Of a stretch of DNA of 64,000 bases, positions 44,701-53,643 are shown in pieces. Made by a program: the position numbers and the translations under genes. The notes under the pieces are model-generated. The model was not told the DNA's origin, searched no databases, and saw only the letters and a list, made by a program, of their open reading frames with translations. This DNA comes from Candidatus Tepidiaquacellales bacterium OLB4/UTCHB1 (GTDB lineage Bacteria; Bacteroidota; Ignavibacteria; Tepidaquicellales; Tepidaquicellaceae): assembly GCA_002050165.1 (NCBI GenBank), contig MWSW01000019.1, positions 147,701 to 211,700 of the forward strand, written 5' to 3'. How positions within the stretch are numbered: position 1 is the first letter of the stretch; each line of letters starts with the position of its first letter.

Positions 44701-47532
44701 TTATCATCAACATCAATGCTTGACCTTATGCTTACAATGCGGGAAATTAATGGCCAGGTGAACGGGTTCATAGAATATTGCGATGAATTATTCAAAGAAA
44801 GAACAATCTTAAACTTCAGTAAACATTATTTAAATCTTGTTCAAGCCATACTTGAAAATGATAATCAACTTGTTTCGGAATTAAATATTTTAAGCCATGA
44901 GGAAATCGGGCTAATAGAAAAATATTCAACTGCAGGAAATCATTACCACAAGGGGAAATCTGTTGTTGAGTTAATAGATATTGCATGCAGCAATTTCCCT
45001 GATAGAATTGCAATCGAATCAGCGACAGAAAAAATTACATATCGTGATTTTAAAACCGGTATTGATACATTTTCACAGTATTTGAATAATGTCCTTTCGC
45101 TTAACAGCAAAGTGATTGCTGTTTGTATGAAAAGATCAGTTTCACAGATATGTGTGATTTCGGGTATCCTGAAATCTGGGAATGTATATTTACCTATTGA
45201 TACCGATCATTTAAGCGGGAGGACTATGGATAATATATCAAATGCAAAACCGGATTTGATTGTTACTGATGACCAAACTTATACTATTCTTGAAAATTCA
45301 GGAATTCTGGTTTTAAATTACAATTCTTTCAATCCGGTAAATGAGGAGCTGACGATGACTGTGTCATGTTACCCTGATTTGAATAAAGATGCCTATATAA
45401 TATTTACGTCCGGTTCAACAGGTGCTCCAAAGGGAGTCAGGATTAAACATTCATCACTTTTACATTTTGTTAGTGCTGCAATCAATGAATATGCAGTATC
45501 TCATCACGATAAAGTACTTCAGTTTTCTTCAATTGCCTTTGATATATCAGTAGAGGAAATTTTCATTTCTTTGTGTACCGGAGCAACTCTTGTTCTTAGG
45601 TCTGAGGAAATAATTTATTCTCATAGAAAATTTTTTGAATTCGTTTCTGAATACAAAATTACGTTGATTGATTTACCGACATCGTTTTGGCATGAACTGG
45701 TGTTTGCATTGGAAAATGAATTGGTAACAATTAGCGACTCGCTCAGAATGGTAATAGTCGGGGGTGAATCAATAAACGGGCAGGCTGTTCAATCTTGGTT
45801 AAATCTGAATCAGCAGAAAACGGAATTAATAAATACCTATGGTCCGACCGAGACAACTGTTGTTGCAGCATTTCATAAAATAAAGTCTGCTATCCAATCT
45901 GAAGTTCCCATCGGGAAACCATTTGGTGCATCACGTTTATATATCCTTGACAGTAACGGAAATCACGTACCGATTGGGATACAGGGTGAATTATATATTT
46001 GCGGTGATTCGCTTTCGCCAGGATATCTGAATGATGAGTATAGTTTGAATTTCAGGGATATTAAAGGTGTTCGATATTTTGCAACCGGTGATATATGTAA
46101 GTTAGATTTTGATGGTAATTTTTATTTCATAGAAAGGAAAGACAGGCGGATTAAGGTCAGAGGATTTAATGTGGATCCTGAAGAAATTGAGAGGGAGTTG
46201 TTAAACGATTCAGGTATTGAGGATTGCGCAGTTAATAATATTGATGATGGTGGTAATATGACGCAACTAGCATTATACCATAAATCAAAATATGCAAATT
46301 CAGAAATACGGGATTACCTGTTTCGCAGACTACCAACTTTCATGCTACCGGACAAGATATATAAAGTTAACACAATCCCAAGAAATGAAAACGGTAAAGT
46401 AATCTATAATGAACTTGGAAATGAGGTGGTGGAAATTCAGGAACCTGAAGTAACCACAAAAGAAAATTCTGAAGCTGAGCGCATTCTGATTGAAATTTGG
46501 AAGAAAATATTAAATCTTGATGACATAGGAATAAACGATAATTTTTTCATGCTCGGAGGAAATTCGCTCAAGGCTGTAAGGTTGACTTCGCTGATTAAGA
46601 GTGAATTCGGTTTAGACCTTCCACTTGCAGAATTATTCAGGAACGGGACTATAAAATCAATCGCAGATGTTTTAAGCCAAACTGAGAAAATATCCGGTAA
46701 CGAAATAATTATCCCCATGAAACCTACCGGCAGGAAAGTTCCGCTTTATTGTATCCATGGAGTTGGTGGTAATGTCCTCGAGTTCGAGCCACTGACTAAA
46801 GTTATAGACGCTGATCAACCTGTATTCGGACTTCAAGCGCCGGGTCTTAATCTCCAGAAGGAACCGCTAGAATCAATTGAGGAAATGGCAGAAAGATACG
46901 TTGAAGAAATTTTAGCTCATAATCCAAACGGTCCTTATTTGCTATGTGGTTCCTCGCTTGGTGGATGGATTGCTTTTGAGATGGTACGGAAATTTAGGGA
47001 TAGAAACAAAGAGGTTTCATTTATAGGAATGTTTGATTCGATTGCATTTCGTTTTCATTCAGATAAGAAATATTTCGAAAGGCTTGTTTTGAAAAGCTGG
47101 TTCTCTTTAAAACGGATATTGTATAACTTGAAGATTTTTATTGTGGCTCCGATTAATACCAAAATCAGTAATTGGAACCGGATTGTAAAATCAACTAAGC
47201 GCAGGTTAAATTTTGTTATTTGGAAATCAAAGGTAAGCAAATATCAAACTACTGATGAGGAATTACCGGAACAACTTATTCAAGTTGAAAACGCTAATGC
47301 CAGAGCAGCAGAGCGTTATATCCTCAGACCGAACAACATTAAAATTAACCTCTTCAGAGCGAAAGAAAAAACTTTTTATATTGAAGATTTCAAGTACCTG
47401 GGTTGGAAGAAACTTGCACAGAAAGGTGTTATTGTACATGATGTCCCCGGTGACCACAATTCAATTCTCTTATATCCGAACGTAAAATCGCTCGCTAAAA
47501 TACTCGAAGAGAAACTTAATGAATTCAATTAA
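41752..47532 (+). CDS. Two-module nonribosomal peptide synthetase, A-T-C-A-T-TE
   Basis: 1926 aa from ATG 41752; a TTG at 41704 would add 16 residues but leave only nine bases to the divergent gene. Domains in order: A1 about 30-510 (TSGSTGFPKG, YGPTETT, TGDLAYM); T1 with GGNSLS, phosphopantetheine Ser563; C about 620-1050 with HHIISDG at 749-755; A2 about 1070-1560 (TSGSTGAPKG, YGPTETT at 1363-1369); T2 with GGNSLK, Ser1605; TE about 1665-1926 with GSSLG, nucleophile Ser1735. No epimerase, methylase or second C domain. It should activate two amino acids, join them and release a dipeptide or its cyclic form. A phosphopantetheinyl transferase gene overlaps its end. Confidence 0.95.
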   Translation: MPKLNFNIHAYIDNLNVTNISDPIMKYVDQMVNDCSVLFPTSRAIVHNNDCITYESLIDKAEKISCNLINAGVEPNDIIVLSLPRGIDFVVALIGILKAGASYLPLDPTHPAERNNRILKNASPKIIISNTGISGEKYETLSFNELATYNGDAKFNYERNPSNLVYVLYTSGSTGFPKGVMISHKNLSSFFNAYRKIIPDRQQPSGLTVCPFTFDVSVWEIFSVLTNGGTLHILDSLTVADPHSFAAYISAQCIENVYIPPAMIDSLSVELSEIGYRGLNSVLVGVEPIKQKSLKKLKDLNPETRIINGYGPTETTIFATCYEFIKVNEPDAITPIGKAIEGNSVYLLDESRKKVQRGEKGEICITGDMVALGYLKDDILTNEKFIDDPCGSGMKMYTTGDLAYMNENGDLVFSGRTDNQVKVRGYRIETGEVESAINSIIGVKHCTVIITSDEFNINHLYGFVTLEEGYKYSGNEIRLMLEKILPGYMIPTGVFVLDKIPVTPEGKRDLVKLKLILKGSGKNEIKDPPVNTVESKVYHIFIEVLNRDDILPDGNFFSLGGNSLSAARVTARINKTFDIFVPIKIIYELPSVNDLSDYIKTLKPDLSSKSISIIKQDKTEFPLSVNQYRPWVLYKYDKSNTIYNIQNLFRFSKKISPGELAEKIKILVSRHEILRTIFIEKDSVPEQKVLDEFEVKIKTVPNLAGKLSPDDLERFAHEDNKPFDLGSYPLFRFTLIDDADSSLLLFTIHHIISDGWSIGIFIRELTALINDNSSNHEKPFQYGDYTQSQTAYIASDSFRDDLNIVLNNLIGAPLYLDFPTDFTRPPEQSFKGNCIRFEIDDKIFEEVKKYCLNNNISHYMFFYSCFAVLVHKYSNLTDFIIGSIIAGRNHEEFENTMGLLSNSLLVRNVINKNDSIRKLIQNVKTQSLELFQMQDVPSELLIDRLVSERNLSYNPVFQIAFNYQNMDLGGISESAVKIEPVNFLSSTSMLDLMLTMREINGQVNGFIEYCDELFKERTILNFSKHYLNLVQAILENDNQLVSELNILSHEEIGLIEKYSTAGNHYHKGKSVVELIDIACSNFPDRIAIESATEKITYRDFKTGIDTFSQYLNNVLSLNSKVIAVCMKRSVSQICVISGILKSGNVYLPIDTDHLSGRTMDNISNAKPDLIVTDDQTYTILENSGILVLNYNSFNPVNEELTMTVSCYPDLNKDAYIIFTSGSTGAPKGVRIKHSSLLHFVSAAINEYAVSHHDKVLQFSSIAFDISVEEIFISLCTGATLVLRSEEIIYSHRKFFEFVSEYKITLIDLPTSFWHELVFALENELVTISDSLRMVIVGGESINGQAVQSWLNLNQQKTELINTYGPTETTVVAAFHKIKSAIQSEVPIGKPFGASRLYILDSNGNHVPIGIQGELYICGDSLSPGYLNDEYSLNFRDIKGVRYFATGDICKLDFDGNFYFIERKDRRIKVRGFNVDPEEIERELLNDSGIEDCAVNNIDDGGNMTQLALYHKSKYANSEIRDYLFRRLPTFMLPDKIYKVNTIPRNENGKVIYNELGNEVVEIQEPEVTTKENSEAERILIEIWKKILNLDDIGINDNFFMLGGNSLKAVRLTSLIKSEFGLDLPLAELFRNGTIKSIADVLSQTEKISGNEIIIPMKPTGRKVPLYCIHGVGGNVLEFEPLTKVIDADQPVFGLQAPGLNLQKEPLESIEEMAERYVEEILAHNPNGPYLLCGSSLGGWIAFEMVRKFRDRNKEVSFIGMFDSIAFRFHSDKKYFERLVLKSWFSLKRILYNLKIFIVAPINTKISNWNRIVKSTKRRLNFVIWKSKVSKYQTTDEELPEQLIQVENANARAAERYILRPNNIKINLFRAKEKTFYIEDFKYLGWKKLAQKGVIVHDVPGDHNSILLYPNVKSLAKILEEKLNEFN

Positions 47533-48172
47533 AAAAATTTACATCGAATCAGTTACCCCGAAAATATCCTACTCAGGCGTGGATGGCGGATTTAAACCTT
47601 TCACTATTTATCTCAATATTCCGGAAAATGGAAACGGTTGTATCAAACAACTGAAGGAAATGATGCACTCAAGATTTGGTATCCACCGTAACTACGCCGG
47701 TAAACCGGAATCATCGTTTGGAATTGAGCTTAATTATTCGTCAGTAAATTGTGCTGAAACTTTAATTATCGGAGATAAAACTCCCGTTGGAATTGATATT
47801 GAGAATAGAGATACTTCTATGGCGGACGAATTTGTTTCGGAACAGTATTTTTCGGATGGCGAAAGGAAATTGCTTGAAGATAAAAGTTTTGGTGATAATA
47901 AATTTTTAATTCTATGGACAAGACGTGAAGCATTGTTAAAAATGATCGGAACGGGACTCATTGACGAAATGAAATATCTAGACCTACGTGACGGCAGTTC
48001 TATCTTTCCCGATAAATTTCTGGAAGTTGTTGACGTGACTTATGATTACTATTACCTGAAAACTTTTCTTATAGGCGGCAAGTATGTCATCAGTTACTGT
48101 TGTGCAGATACTGAAAGAGAGTTTCAGGTTGTACTGTTAGGTGGTGAAAGTGAACTAACTTTTAATTACTGA
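47519..48172 (+). CDS. Sfp-type 4'-phosphopantetheinyl transferase
   Basis: 217 aa. The start overlaps the synthetase gene by 14 bases. The Mg/CoA-binding signature is VGIDIENRDTS (GIDIE), and FLILWTRREALLKMIG is the W-x-x-[KR]-E-A motif of the Sfp family, here with Arg in place of Lys. It transfers phosphopantetheine from CoA to carrier-protein serines. Its overlap with the synthetase makes Ser563 and Ser1605 of that protein the obvious targets. The length (about 215-240 aa) fits Sfp rather than AcpS. Confidence 0.9.
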   Translation: MNSIKKIYIESVTPKISYSGVDGGFKPFTIYLNIPENGNGCIKQLKEMMHSRFGIHRNYAGKPESSFGIELNYSSVNCAETLIIGDKTPVGIDIENRDTSMADEFVSEQYFSDGERKLLEDKSFGDNKFLILWTRREALLKMIGTGLIDEMKYLDLRDGSSIFPDKFLEVVDVTYDYYYLKTFLIGGKYVISYCCADTEREFQVVLLGGESELTFNY

Positions 48173-48193
48173 TGTGTATGGGTAAATTTAAGG

Positions 48194-48583
48194 ATGAAAA
48201 AATTCAATCCAGTAAAATCCAACCCGCTAAAGTTAAAGCTTCTTGAAACCTTTGAAAACTCTTTCCCTGAACGGGATTACCTGATCACACATAAAGCAAA
48301 CGAATTCACTTCTGTATGCCCAAAGACCGGGCAACCTGATTTTGGAGTGATAACAATTTCATACATTGCTAATAAGAAATGTGTTGAGCTTAAATCATTA
48401 AAGTACTATTTGCAGTCGTTCAGAAATGAAGGTATTTTTTATGAAAATGTTGTTAACAGAATATTGGATGACCTCGTGAAAGTTGTTGAACCAAGGTGGA
48501 TGAAGTTAGTTGGAGAGTTCACTGTTCGTGGAAGTTTGAACTCCACAGTTATAGCAGAGTATAGAGCTAATGATAGAAAGTGA
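48194..48583 (+). CDS. queF: NADPH-dependent 7-cyano-7-deazaguanine reductase
   Basis: 129 aa, the short monomodular (YkvM-type) QueF. The substrate-binding Cys lies in [14 protein letters not shown], and the QueF motif [20 protein letters not shown] follows. It reduces preQ0 to preQ1 in queuosine biosynthesis. It lies 22 bases after the transferase gene and before a small membrane protein. The preQ0 synthase gene queC is 3.2 kb downstream in the same direction. Confidence 0.95.
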   Translation: MKKFNPVKSNPLKLKLLETFENSFPERDYLITHKANEFTSVCPKTGQPDFGVITISYIANKKCVELKSLKYYLQSFRNEGIFYENVVNRILDDLVKVVEPRWMKLVGEFTVRGSLNSTVIAEYRANDRK

Positions 48584-48640
48584 AAAATTGATGCGGTTAA
48601 ATTTATTTCCGTTTTACATTGATAATTCTGAGGTGTGAAG

Positions 48641-49000
48641 ATGTTTATTTATTTAACATTAATAGTATTCTCTTTGTCTGCTGTACTTGGATTTATTGTA
48701 TTGTCAAACTTATTGAAGTCTGGCAACACGAGAAAGTTATTTGTTTTTCTTCATGGAATACTCGCAGGTATTGGAATAGTTACGCTCGTGATTTGGATTT
48801 CATTCGAGGAAGATTTGAAAATTCTAATACCGCTCGGGTTCTTCTGCGTTGCTGCATTTCTCGGATCAATATTATTTATCAGGGATCTCATGCTTGAAAC
48901 CCCGGGTCCGGTCTGGCTTGCGAAAGTACACCCGGTATTTTCAATTTTAGGGATATTAAGTTTACTATATATATTAATATTAAAACTCACAACATTATGA
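48641..49000 (+). CDS. Small four-helix membrane protein
   Basis: About 119 aa from ATG 48641 (GTG at 48635 is an in-frame alternative two codons earlier). Four hydrophobic segments: [58 protein letters not shown] and [17 protein letters not shown] conserved-looking HG in the second and HP in the fourth helix recall small heme- or quinone-associated proteins, but I cannot assign a family. Its stop overlaps the fumC start (ATGA), so it is co-translated with fumC. Confidence 0.75.
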   Translation: MFIYLTLIVFSLSAVLGFIVLSNLLKSGNTRKLFVFLHGILAGIGIVTLVIWISFEEDLKILIPLGFFCVAAFLGSILFIRDLMLETPGPVWLAKVHPVFSILGILSLLYILILKLTTL

Positions 49001-50388
49001 ATTACAGAACTGAACACGACACAATGGGTGAAGTACAGGTACCTGCCGATAAATATTGGGGTGCGCAAACTCAGAGGTCGAAACAAAATTTTTCAATCGG
49101 CGGTAATCAAATGCCACTTGAAATAATTTATGCATTTGCTTATCTCAAAAAAGCTGCTGCGATGGCAAACAAAGATTGCGGGGTGTTGTCACAGGAGAAA
49201 ATGGAAATCATCTCAAAAGTGTGTGATGAGATCCTCGATGGAAAACTCGATGACCAATTCCCGCTTGTAGTCTGGCAAACAGGTTCAGGAACTCAGACTA
49301 ATATGAATGTAAATGAAGTAATTGCAAATCGTGCACACGAATTGAACGGTGGTTCACTATTGGATCAGAATAAAACCATTCATCCGAATGATGACGTGAA
49401 TAAATCTCAGTCTTCAAATGATACATTCCCAACCGCAATGCACATTGCCGCAATGAAGATGATTGTTGAACATACAATCCCGAACATAAGAAAACTCAGG
49501 GATACATTACAAAAGAAATCTGAGGAGTTCAATGATGTAGTCAAAATTGGCAGAACACATTTCATGGATGCTACTCCGTTAACATTGGGACAGGAATTTT
49601 CCGGATACGTATCACAACTCAGTCACGGCATCAAAGCAATTGAAAATACTTTAACTCACCTTTCAGAACTTGCTCTGGGAGGCTCAGCAGTCGGAACAGG
49701 ATTAAACGTTCCGGAGGGTTACGACAAGATAGTTGCAAAATACATAAGTGAACTTACCGGCCATGAATTTATCACCGCCACTAATAAATTTGAAGCACTC
49801 GCAGCACACGATGCGGTTGTAGAGTCATCCGGAGCATTAAAGCAACTCGCTGTAAGTTTAATGAAAATTGCAAATGATATTCGTATGCTTGCCTCCGGAC
49901 CACGATCAGGAATTGGTGAAATTGTAATACCTGAAAATGAACCGGGCTCTTCAATTATGCCGGGTAAAGTTAACCCGACTCAGGCGGAAGCTATGACAAT
50001 GGTATGCGCTCAGGTTATTGGTAACGATACTGCGATTACTGTTGGCGGTATGAATGGACATTTTGAATTAAACGTTTTTAAACCCGTTATGATTTACAAT
50101 CTCCTGAATTCTGCAAGACTGATTGGTGATGCGTGTGATTCGTTTAATAAACATTGTGCAGTTGGAATCCAGCCGAACTTTATGGTTATCAACAGACATC
50201 TTGAAAACTCTCTTATGCTTGTGACTGCGCTCAATCCATATATCGGTTATGAGAATGCGGCAAAGATTGCCAAAAAAGCTCACAAGGAAAATACAACCTT
50301 ACGCGAGGCTGCGATCTCACTTGGATTGCTAACTGACGAAGAGTTTACTGAGAAAGTCAATCCGAAAAAAATGGTTGGGAAGATTTAA
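48997..50388 (+). CDS. fumC: Class II fumarate hydratase
   Basis: 463 aa, standard length. [23 protein letters not shown] at the N-terminus, [51 protein letters not shown] and the fumarase/aspartase signature [13 protein letters not shown] are all present. It interconverts fumarate and malate in the TCA cycle. Coupled to the small membrane protein upstream. A gap of 107 bases with no strong terminator follows before the CoA-transferase gene. Confidence 0.96.
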   Translation: MNYRTEHDTMGEVQVPADKYWGAQTQRSKQNFSIGGNQMPLEIIYAFAYLKKAAAMANKDCGVLSQEKMEIISKVCDEILDGKLDDQFPLVVWQTGSGTQTNMNVNEVIANRAHELNGGSLLDQNKTIHPNDDVNKSQSSNDTFPTAMHIAAMKMIVEHTIPNIRKLRDTLQKKSEEFNDVVKIGRTHFMDATPLTLGQEFSGYVSQLSHGIKAIENTLTHLSELALGGSAVGTGLNVPEGYDKIVAKYISELTGHEFITATNKFEALAAHDAVVESSGALKQLAVSLMKIANDIRMLASGPRSGIGEIVIPENEPGSSIMPGKVNPTQAEAMTMVCAQVIGNDTAITVGGMNGHFELNVFKPVMIYNLLNSARLIGDACDSFNKHCAVGIQPNFMVINRHLENSLMLVTALNPYIGYENAAKIAKKAHKENTTLREAAISLGLLTDEEFTEKVNPKKMVGKI

Positions 50389-50495
50389 AGTTCGAGCAGT
50401 ATATGATACTCTGAAAGAGGGGTTAATCGTATATTTTAGACTATAGTAAAAAGTGTTTTCTGAAACATTCGAAATTCAAAAATTTTAATTGGTAA

Positions 50496-51809
50496 ATGAT
50501 ATTTAATTATTCCGATAAATTCATAGAAGCGGAAGACGCCGTTAAAGCAGTAAAATCTAATCACAAAGTCTGGCTACATGCTAACAGTTGCTTCCCGGAT
50601 TTACTTGTATCAAAACTTCTTGAGCGGTATAGAGAATTGCAGAATGTAACATTTTACCAGTTAACAACATTTAATCAGGCGGATTTTGTTGAACCTGAAA
50701 TGAAAGGTCACTTTACGCTCAATGCTCTATTTACAAGTGGAAATGTAAGAAAGGCTGTAAATGAAGGACGGGCTGATTTTACTCCCGCTTTTCTATCAGA
50801 AATTCCGAGAATGCTTGAGGAATCCGTAATACCGGTTGATGTTTGCCTTTTGCATCTCTCAGTCCCTGATGAACACGGGTATTGTTCCTTTGGTGTAAGC
50901 AATGAGTGTTCGAAGATTGCAGCCGAATGTGCAAAAATAAAGATTGCTCAAATTAATCCTAAAATGCCAAGAGTTCTCGGTGATAATTTTATTCACATTA
51001 GCAAACTTGATTACATTGTCTGGCACGATAAAGAACTTATTGAAGTGAAAAATACGACGAAGGACCTTTCGGACGAAGACAAAGCCGTTTATGATGCGAT
51101 CGGTAATAATATTGCTGAGTTGATTAAAGATGGGGACACATTGCAAATGGGCATCGGTGCAATTCCTGATGCAGTGTTACCTTTATTGCGCGAGAAAAGA
51201 GATCTTGGTGTCCACACAGAAATGTTTTCTGATGGATTGGTTGACCTGATGGAAGCCGGAATTGTTCACGGTAGCAGAAAAAACTTTCTGAAAGATAAAG
51301 TTGTTTCTTCATTTCTGATTGGTTCAAAAAAAGTATTTGACTTTGTTGACAACAACCCTCTAATTGAATTCAGGTCAACAAAATTTGTTAATGATCCTTT
51401 TGTAATTGCAAGGAACGATAATCTGGTTTCAATAAACTCCGCAATAGAAGTAGATTTCACCGGACAGGTCTGTGCTGATTCTATAGGGTACAGGAATTAT
51501 TCCGGTTTTGGCGGACAGGTTGACTTTGTCAGAGGTGCAATCAGAAGTAAAGGTGGTCGTTCAATTATTGCACTACCATCAACAGCAAAAGGCGGTGCCG
51601 TCTCCCGTATTGTATCATGCCTTAAGGAGGGCGCAGGTGTAACAACTTCCCGTGGAGATGTAAACTTTGTCGCCACTGAATTCGGAGTTGCAAACCTTTG
51701 GGGTAAAACAATGCGCGAACGGGTTAAAAGCATGATAAATATTGCCCATCCGGATTTCAGGGAAGAATTGGAACGAAAAGCACGCGAAGTTAAATTTTTA
51801 TGGGATTGA
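50496..51809 (+). CDS. Acetyl-CoA hydrolase/transferase family protein
   Basis: 437 aa, the length of 4-hydroxybutyrate/acetate CoA-transferases. Key phrases: LQMGIGAIPDAVL, HTEMFSDGLVDL, the catalytic Glu in NSAIEVDFTGQVCADSIG, GFGGQVDFVRGA and TEFGVANLWGKTMRERVKSM. These enzymes move CoA between acyl groups through a Glu-CoA thioester, or hydrolyse acetyl-CoA. The specific acyl pair is not known. It overlaps queC by 10 bases. Possibly used in acetate formation or C4 metabolism alongside fumarase and PEP carboxykinase. Confidence 0.9.
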   Translation: MIFNYSDKFIEAEDAVKAVKSNHKVWLHANSCFPDLLVSKLLERYRELQNVTFYQLTTFNQADFVEPEMKGHFTLNALFTSGNVRKAVNEGRADFTPAFLSEIPRMLEESVIPVDVCLLHLSVPDEHGYCSFGVSNECSKIAAECAKIKIAQINPKMPRVLGDNFIHISKLDYIVWHDKELIEVKNTTKDLSDEDKAVYDAIGNNIAELIKDGDTLQMGIGAIPDAVLPLLREKRDLGVHTEMFSDGLVDLMEAGIVHGSRKNFLKDKVVSSFLIGSKKVFDFVDNNPLIEFRSTKFVNDPFVIARNDNLVSINSAIEVDFTGQVCADSIGYRNYSGFGGQVDFVRGAIRSKGGRSIIALPSTAKGGAVSRIVSCLKEGAGVTTSRGDVNFVATEFGVANLWGKTMRERVKSMINIAHPDFREELERKAREVKFLWD

Positions 51810-52492
51810 AAAAGGGAACGGCAATCGTTTTAGTGAGTGGGGGAATGGATAGTTGTCTATGTGCTGCTATCGCTTCGAAAAAATTCAATCTTGCATTTTT
51901 ACATGTCAGCTATGGACAACGGACGCAGAAACGTGAACTGAAGGCGTTTAATGATATTGCGGAATTTTATGGCGTTAAGAGTAAACTTGTTGTTGATATT
52001 TCTCACCTGAAACAAATAGGTGGATCTTCTTTAACAGATAAAAGAATTGAAATTAAAAAAGCAAAGCTCAAAAGCAGCGGAATACCTAATACCTATGTAC
52101 CATTTAGAAATGCGAATATTCTTGCAATTGCTGTAAGTTGGGCAGAGGTGATTTCAGCGGAAAAAATTTTCATTGGCGCAATGGAGGAAGATTCATCGGG
52201 GTATCCGGATTGTAAAGCGGAATTTTTCAAGTCATTCAATGAAATGATTTCAAAAGGTACCAAACCTGGATCTAAAATAAATGTTGTAACACCATTGATA
52301 AGTTTTAACAAGAAACAAGTTGTGGAAAATTCTATAAAGTTGAATGCACCGATTCACCTTAGTTGGTCATGTTATACAGAAACACAAATTGCCTGTGGAG
52401 AGTGCGACAGTTGTGCATTAAGGTTGAGAGGTTTTCAACTTGCAGGTGTAAACGATCCGTTGAGATATAAAAAAAATCCGAACTATGTCTGA
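51800..52492 (+). CDS. queC: 7-cyano-7-deazaguanine synthase
   Basis: 230 aa. The PP-loop ATP-pyrophosphatase motif is LVSGGMDS near residue 12. The middle phrase VPFRNANILAIAVSWAE and the C-terminal zinc ligands (CYTET, then CGECDSCALR) are QueC hallmarks. It makes preQ0 from 7-carboxy-7-deazaguanine for queuosine. It starts 10 bases inside the CoA-transferase gene and overlaps the permease gene by eight bases, so translation is coupled across all three. Confidence 0.95.
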   Translation: MGLKKGTAIVLVSGGMDSCLCAAIASKKFNLAFLHVSYGQRTQKRELKAFNDIAEFYGVKSKLVVDISHLKQIGGSSLTDKRIEIKKAKLKSSGIPNTYVPFRNANILAIAVSWAEVISAEKIFIGAMEEDSSGYPDCKAEFFKSFNEMISKGTKPGSKINVVTPLISFNKKQVVENSIKLNAPIHLSWSCYTETQIACGECDSCALRLRGFQLAGVNDPLRYKKNPNYV

Positions 52493-53567
52493 AATTGGCT
52501 CTAATAAATATTTACGCATAATTACAATCTTGTTGTCAATTGCGTTGATAATTGTGCTGGTGTTTCTTTTAAAGGAACTAGAGTCAATAATCCTCCCTTT
52601 CTTTATTGCTGTAATTATCACCTTTCTGTTTGAACCATTTCATAATTGGATGTTGAAGGGAAAAATACCTCGTTTTGCATCAATTACTATCGTTCTCATT
52701 TCAATTATTGTACTTTCAAACCTGACGAGCATTGTAATTTATACGGGGATTAATTCGTTCACTTCGAGTATGCCGGAATATCAACAGCGATTTGATGACT
52801 TGTATAATTCAGCGGTGAGATTTCTGGAACTCGAACCTGAGGATGAGTTGAAAATTAAGGAATCGCTTCAATTGAAAAACCTTTTAGCCGAAGCTTCCTT
52901 TACCTCAGTTGTTACAAATATTTTTACAAGTTTACTGAACCTGTTTAGCAATTTCATTCTTATCTTATTATATGTTGCTTTCATGTTATCTGAAATTTCG
53001 AGTTTAAAAATAAGATTGAAACGGGCATTTACAGCTGAAAAGTCAAGAAAGTTTACATTATCAATGGCAGATATATTTTCAGAGGTTAGACGTTATATAG
53101 TTGGGAAGACGGTTTTAAATTTTTCCTTAGCAGTAATTATAGGGTTAATACTTTGGTTGTTTGGAGTAGACTTTTTTCTTGTATGGGCTTTTATGTTTTT
53201 CATTGCTGATTACATTCCGAATATCGGAGCGTTTTTAGCTACAATCTTTACTGGAATATCAATGTTGTTGCAGTTTGATAATATTTTTACACCAATAATA
53301 ATTCTTGTAGTATTGATTGTGCTTCAGAATTTAAAAGGAAATATAATTGAACCAAAAATATTAGGCGATAAGCTTGACCTCAGCCCGATACTAATATTAC
53401 TTTCGCTCTTGTTCTGGGGTTATATCTGGGGAATCCCGGGTATGGTACTTTCAATCCCTATAATGAGCATGTTGAAAATTGTTCTGATGAATTTTGAACA
53501 AACAAAACCAATTGGAATTTTGATGAGCTACAACCTTACATCCATTAAAACAAATATTGAAAAATGA
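52485..53567 (+). CDS. AI-2E/PerM family transporter
   Basis: 360 aa. Seven to eight hydrophobic segments, with the first pair at about 10-50 (IITILLSIALIIVLVFLL; ILPFFIAVIITFLFEP). The conserved GNIIEPKILGDKLDLSPILILLS region in the reading sits near the C-terminus and is the family hallmark. Members include the putative AI-2 exporter TqsA and Na/H-linked permeases; most substrates are unknown. It overlaps queC by eight bases but no functional link is known. Confidence 0.9.
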   Translation: MSEIGSNKYLRIITILLSIALIIVLVFLLKELESIILPFFIAVIITFLFEPFHNWMLKGKIPRFASITIVLISIIVLSNLTSIVIYTGINSFTSSMPEYQQRFDDLYNSAVRFLELEPEDELKIKESLQLKNLLAEASFTSVVTNIFTSLLNLFSNFILILLYVAFMLSEISSLKIRLKRAFTAEKSRKFTLSMADIFSEVRRYIVGKTVLNFSLAVIIGLILWLFGVDFFLVWAFMFFIADYIPNIGAFLATIFTGISMLLQFDNIFTPIIILVVLIVLQNLKGNIIEPKILGDKLDLSPILILLSLLFWGYIWGIPGMVLSIPIMSMLKIVLMNFEQTKPIGILMSYNLTSIKTNIEK

Positions 53568-53643
53568 AATCAAAATATTTCTGAATTAAAAGTTATAATA
53601 AATTAAATTAAAATTAATAATTCATTAACAAAAAATAGAAACT

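Noticed and set aside
50406..50422. Small inverted repeat after fumC as terminator
   Set aside because: Five-base AT-rich stem without a T-run.
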